This document shows positions 61,378-64,000 of a stretch of 64,000 nucleotides of DNA, piece after piece (position 1 is the first letter of the stretch; every line of letters starts with the position of its first letter). Origin of the DNA: Xanthobacteraceae bacterium (GTDB taxonomy: Bacteria; Pseudomonadota; Alphaproteobacteria; Rhizobiales; Xanthobacteraceae); assembly GCA_028290465.1 (NCBI GenBank), contig JAQGJU010000012.1, positions 1-64,000 of the forward strand. The letters are read 5' to 3'. The notes beneath the pieces are model-generated. The model did not search any database. It was not told where the DNA came from and saw nothing but the letters and a program-made list of their open reading frames with translations. The position numbers were made by a program, and so were the translations under genes.

Positions 61378-62355
61378 CTAGAACAGGTCGTTCCTGTACG
61401 GCCCGAGCTTGATGCTGCCCTGGAGGAACATGCCGACATTGTCGGCGGTCCAGCGCAATTCCTGCGGCAGGCCGCCGCCACCGACGATATGGCCCTCGAA
61501 ATGGGTGTGCCCCTTGGTGGTTTCCATGTGCCAATAGCGGCCGCCGAAGCCGACGCTCAGCGCCTGATTGACCTGGTAGGACAGCGAGCCCTCGAACTGG
61601 TAGCCCCAACCCTTGCCGTCTTCCGGAATGGCGCCGGTGAAGTCGGAGCCGATGCGCCACCAATGGGTGTCCGAGCCGTACAGCGAAACATACGGCAGCC
61701 ACGCGGCTTCCACGTTCAGCTTCAACTGATCGGTCAGGTCGAAATTGGCGTCGAGGCCGACCCGGGCGGAATGCCAATTATTGGTCTGGCTGATGCCGAT
61801 ATAGGTGTCGGGGATAGCCGGTATGCAGGCCGGATAGGTCGCGGTCTGGGTGCAGCCGTAGCTCTCAACCTTCTGGTTCAGATAGTGATAGCCGACGAAC
61901 GCCCCAATGTTGAAGTCACCGCCCTTGATCACCTTGTAGCCGACATCGATGCTGCCATAGACCAGCATGCCGTTTTTCTGCGGACCGTCCGTGCTCGAAT
62001 ACGGCATCGTCACCGGCGGAAAGTCTTCATCCTTCAGATTGCCATTGATGATGCCGCCGGCGCCGAGATAACCTTTGAGGAACATGCCGTTCGAATGATC
62101 GCCGCGCAGGAACGCCTCGCCCGAATGCATGCCGAGCTTTTCATAGGTCAGGCGCGACACCAGCAGCGAGCCGGTGGTGTCATAAAGGTCCTTGGCCGTG
62201 TTGCCCCAGGCGTACCAGTAGCGGATGCCGGTTTCGTAGGTGACGAGCGACACCTTAGGCCAAGCCGGCTCGCCGAATTCGCCGCCGCTGGCCGCGCACG
62301 GCCCCAGCACGGCGAGCGCCAACGCAGCCGAGACAAGCTTCCAGTTTCTCGCCAC
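61378..62355 (-). CDS. Outer-membrane beta-barrel protein, family not certain
   Basis: A 325-residue exported barrel protein. A signal peptide (MARNWKLVSAALALAVLGPC to ASGGEFGEPAW) starts at GTG 62355 with AAAGGGG upstream. Many amphipathic strands alternate (SLVTYETGIRYWYAWGNT, YGSIDVGYKVIKGGDFNIG, GQFEG-like repeats), and it ends in LGPYRNDLF with a terminal Phe, as for Bam substrates. It might be related to omptins or to opacity-type barrels, but no diagnostic protease residues were confirmed. Confidence 0.7.
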   Translation of the reverse strand: MARNWKLVSAALALAVLGPCAASGGEFGEPAWPKVSLVTYETGIRYWYAWGNTAKDLYDTTGSLLVSRLTYEKLGMHSGEAFLRGDHSNGMFLKGYLGAGGIINGNLKDEDFPPVTMPYSSTDGPQKNGMLVYGSIDVGYKVIKGGDFNIGAFVGYHYLNQKVESYGCTQTATYPACIPAIPDTYIGISQTNNWHSARVGLDANFDLTDQLKLNVEAAWLPYVSLYGSDTHWWRIGSDFTGAIPEDGKGWGYQFEGSLSYQVNQALSVGFGGRYWHMETTKGHTHFEGHIVGGGGLPQELRWTADNVGMFLQGSIKLGPYRNDLF

Positions 62356-62508
62356 GGCGGCCCCTTTGGGGTTAATGAACCGTCGCGAGTGTGGATAGAA
62401 TTGTTTGCAATTCCTTGCCGATGGCGGCGGAATGGCTTGGCCGCTCTGCGATGATCGTTAACAGATGCGTAACGCAGCCGGCTTTGCCGGCCGGCGGCCA
62501 GAAATCGA

Positions 62509-63636
62509 TCAGGCGCTGAGCGCGCTCGGCTCGGATTCGAGTTGTTCGGCCGCATTGGCGGCTCGCCGGATTTGCAGGAACCGCACGATGCGTTGCGCCG
62601 TTGCGGGCTCGATCGCCTGGTAGTCGTTTTGCAGGTCCGGACTGTCATCGCGCGGGACGCGATGCTTCAGCGCCCGCAGTTCCAGCACGGCCGATACCGT
62701 CGGCCACGCCAAGTTGAGCGAGCGGAACAGTACCAATTGAGTTTGAATCTGGCCGCGCGCGACGAGGCTGAACAGGTAATTGCGCTCCAGCGGCGTGAAT
62801 TCACTGAGCAGGCCGGCCACATCGATCAGGCGCTCGGACCGGGTGGTCTCGACGATGGCCTGATCGAGCGTAATCTCCTGCTTGCGCACCAGGGCCACCA
62901 GGACTTCGACCTGTTTGATATTGGTCCGGCGGTCGCGCAATGCAGCCGCGAAACGCCGACGCGTGGTCGCGATCAGGTCCGGCGAAATCCGTCCGCGCAC
63001 GTCGAAGCCACGCTCGGCCAGCTTGATGGCCAGAGCCTTGGAAATCAGCGGCAGCAGTTTATCGATGGATTCCTGCGCCAGATCCGGACGCTGCACCAGC
63101 AGGTCCTGCAGGTCGATGTCTTCGCTGGCACGGTCGACCAACTGGTTCCAGCCATAGGCCGAGAACCGGGCATCGTGGTTGCCCGACACAGTCCTGACCA
63201 CGCCGGCATCGCCGCGATTGATCAGCACATCGGTGACGGGCTCCGACAGCGTCGAGCGCGTCGCGATGGCGCTCAGATGCGCCTGCGATCCGCGACTGGC
63301 GATGGACAGCAAGTCGTCGTCGGTCAGCCCCGGCGAACCGCGCAGTACCGGGCGGGCGACTTCGATGTCGTCGTCATTGGCCAGCTTGCGCATGACGTTC
63401 GGCGGAAATTCCGCCAACGTCGCCAGGCTGCCGGCGACCTGAATTTTGGCTTCGTGGGAAATCTGGTCGACGATCTTTTCCATGATCTGGTCGAACAGAT
63501 AGCTTTCGGTATCGGTGTGTGCCCCGATACCGTCAAAGAACAGATCGGTGAGGCGTCGCAGCAATTCGACCCGTCGTTCGGACGAGCGTTCCGCAGCCAG
63601 CTGTCGCAGTTCATCATACATCGTACGCAATGCCAC
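62509..63636 (-). CDS. DUF2336 protein
   Basis: A 375-residue protein, alpha-helical throughout, with HEAT-like repeats such as AKIQVAGSLATLAEFPPNV, then ARPVLRGSPGLTDDDLLSI and LAEFPPNVMRKLANDDDIE. This arrangement matches DUF2336, found mainly in alphaproteobacteria and sometimes linked to general stress or motility control. It starts at GTG 63636; an ATG at 63621 is an alternative. No enzymatic motif is visible. Confidence 0.85.
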   Translation of the reverse strand: MALRTMYDELRQLAAERSSERRVELLRRLTDLFFDGIGAHTDTESYLFDQIMEKIVDQISHEAKIQVAGSLATLAEFPPNVMRKLANDDDIEVARPVLRGSPGLTDDDLLSIASRGSQAHLSAIATRSTLSEPVTDVLINRGDAGVVRTVSGNHDARFSAYGWNQLVDRASEDIDLQDLLVQRPDLAQESIDKLLPLISKALAIKLAERGFDVRGRISPDLIATTRRRFAAALRDRRTNIKQVEVLVALVRKQEITLDQAIVETTRSERLIDVAGLLSEFTPLERNYLFSLVARGQIQTQLVLFRSLNLAWPTVSAVLELRALKHRVPRDDSPDLQNDYQAIEPATAQRIVRFLQIRRAANAAEQLESEPSALSA

Positions 63637-63863
63637 TCGATCTATCGGGGCCTCCCAAAGGTGAGGCCTCCTCGATACGATCTAGCGGACATCAAGTAAA
63701 AATTGTCTGGTGTCAAAAGACATAATCGAATCGATCCCGCCTAAATGTTCGGCGAAAACCGCATGGTGACGCGCGCGTTAACGCCATCGCGTCAACCCGA
63801 TACAAAATCATTCCGGCTCGTTCGTATTAGGTCGTGCACGCATAAACCGGGACGTTCGGAACG
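63637..63863. other. Gene-free interval at right end
   Basis: About 230 bases, partly AT-rich (63695-63740), between the divergent DUF2336 gene and the truncated ORF at the window edge. It likely holds both promoters. No clear terminator or repeat was seen. Confidence 0.4.
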
Positions 63864-64000
63864 ATGACGCCTGCATGTCCGCTTGTACCCCGGAAGCAGC
63901 GTGAAAGCGGATATGCTTGGAGGTCCGAGAAGGGCCACATGCGGACGAACCAGGCCGGCGGCGCCAAGTACCTCCAGTGCACTACGACTGCGCAGTTTTC
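63864..64000 (+). CDS. Truncated ORF running off the right edge
   Basis: An open frame from ATG 63864 reads MTPACPLVPRKQRESGYAWR and then MRTNQAGGAKYLQCTTTAQF to the edge. A second in-frame ATG at 63939 has AAGGGCC upstream and may be the true start. It is divergent from the DUF2336 gene. About 45 residues are visible and the family is not recognised. Confidence 0.35.
   Translation, partial: MTPACPLVPRKQRESGYAWRSEKGHMRTNQAGGAKYLQCTTTAQF

Noticed and set aside
60574-62454. A 626-residue plus-strand open frame opposite nadE and the outer-membrane barrel gene
   Set aside because: It spans two genes with clear products and has only low-complexity, Arg/Gln/Ala-rich translation. It is an antisense shadow.

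Overview
The window looks like a chromosomal segment of a high-GC alphaproteobacterium of the Hyphomicrobiales, close to Bradyrhizobium, Rhodopseudomonas or Pseudolabrys. The grounds are the acpXL very-long-chain fatty acid cluster for rhizobial-type lipid A, a close match to the known Bradyrhizobium D-tartrate dehydratase, DUF2865 and DUF2336 proteins, and several intergenic palindrome families of a kind I associate with this order. No rRNA, tRNA, CRISPR array or complete insertion sequence was seen. All names come from reading translated sequence by eye; no database was searched.

Layout. 1-15557: mixed housekeeping and envelope genes (transglutaminase-like protein, ABC-F ATPase, thioredoxin-reductase-like flavoprotein, outer-membrane barrel, EAL phosphodiesterase, Tat-exported flavoprotein, copper chaperone, lone receiver, RlpA), then a complete phnCDEE-type phosphonate importer without C-P lyase genes. 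15558-19004: an AT-rich accessory island with four small genes of unknown function that are mostly winged-helix proteins, one carrying a HEPN-like R-x6-H motif. On its right lies a decayed 3' end of guaA, a known integration hotspot. 19056-26365: an ArsR/AHSA1 pair, then the seven-gene acpXL-fabZXL-fabF2XL-fabF1XL-SDR-adhXL-lpxXL operon, which builds the C28-type acyl chain on AcpXL and moves it to lipid A. 26553-33313 (minus strand): polyamine-binding protein, aminotransferase, rhodanese, Kup, and motA/motB separated by two palindromic repeats.

33691-40261: methylmalonate-semialdehyde dehydrogenase, small inhibitor-like lipoprotein, autotransporter with W-x-G repeats, GST and D-tartrate dehydratase. 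40538-43346 (minus): ureE with a His-rich tail, pssA, psd and a small Cys-rich exported protein. 43833-48591: cysS, GNAT, citramalate synthase, an FkbM methyltransferase of different composition and a VOC protein. 48607-57231: LOG-family protein, ATM1-type exporter, and an aromatic/tyrosine catabolic block (DUF2783, aromatic-ring FAD hydroxylase, MBL protein, hmgA, MarR, maiA). 57298-64000: EamA transporter, DUF2865 protein, glutamine-dependent nadE, outer-membrane barrel, DUF2336 protein and a truncated ORF.

Best candidate for something undescribed: the four-gene winged-helix/HEPN-like cassette at 16146-18704 beside the guaA scar. Other points of interest are a KS-beta-like FabF2XL without the catalytic Cys, palindromic elements that supply the TAG stop codons of two genes, and an alternating tandem hairpin array between motA and mmsA.
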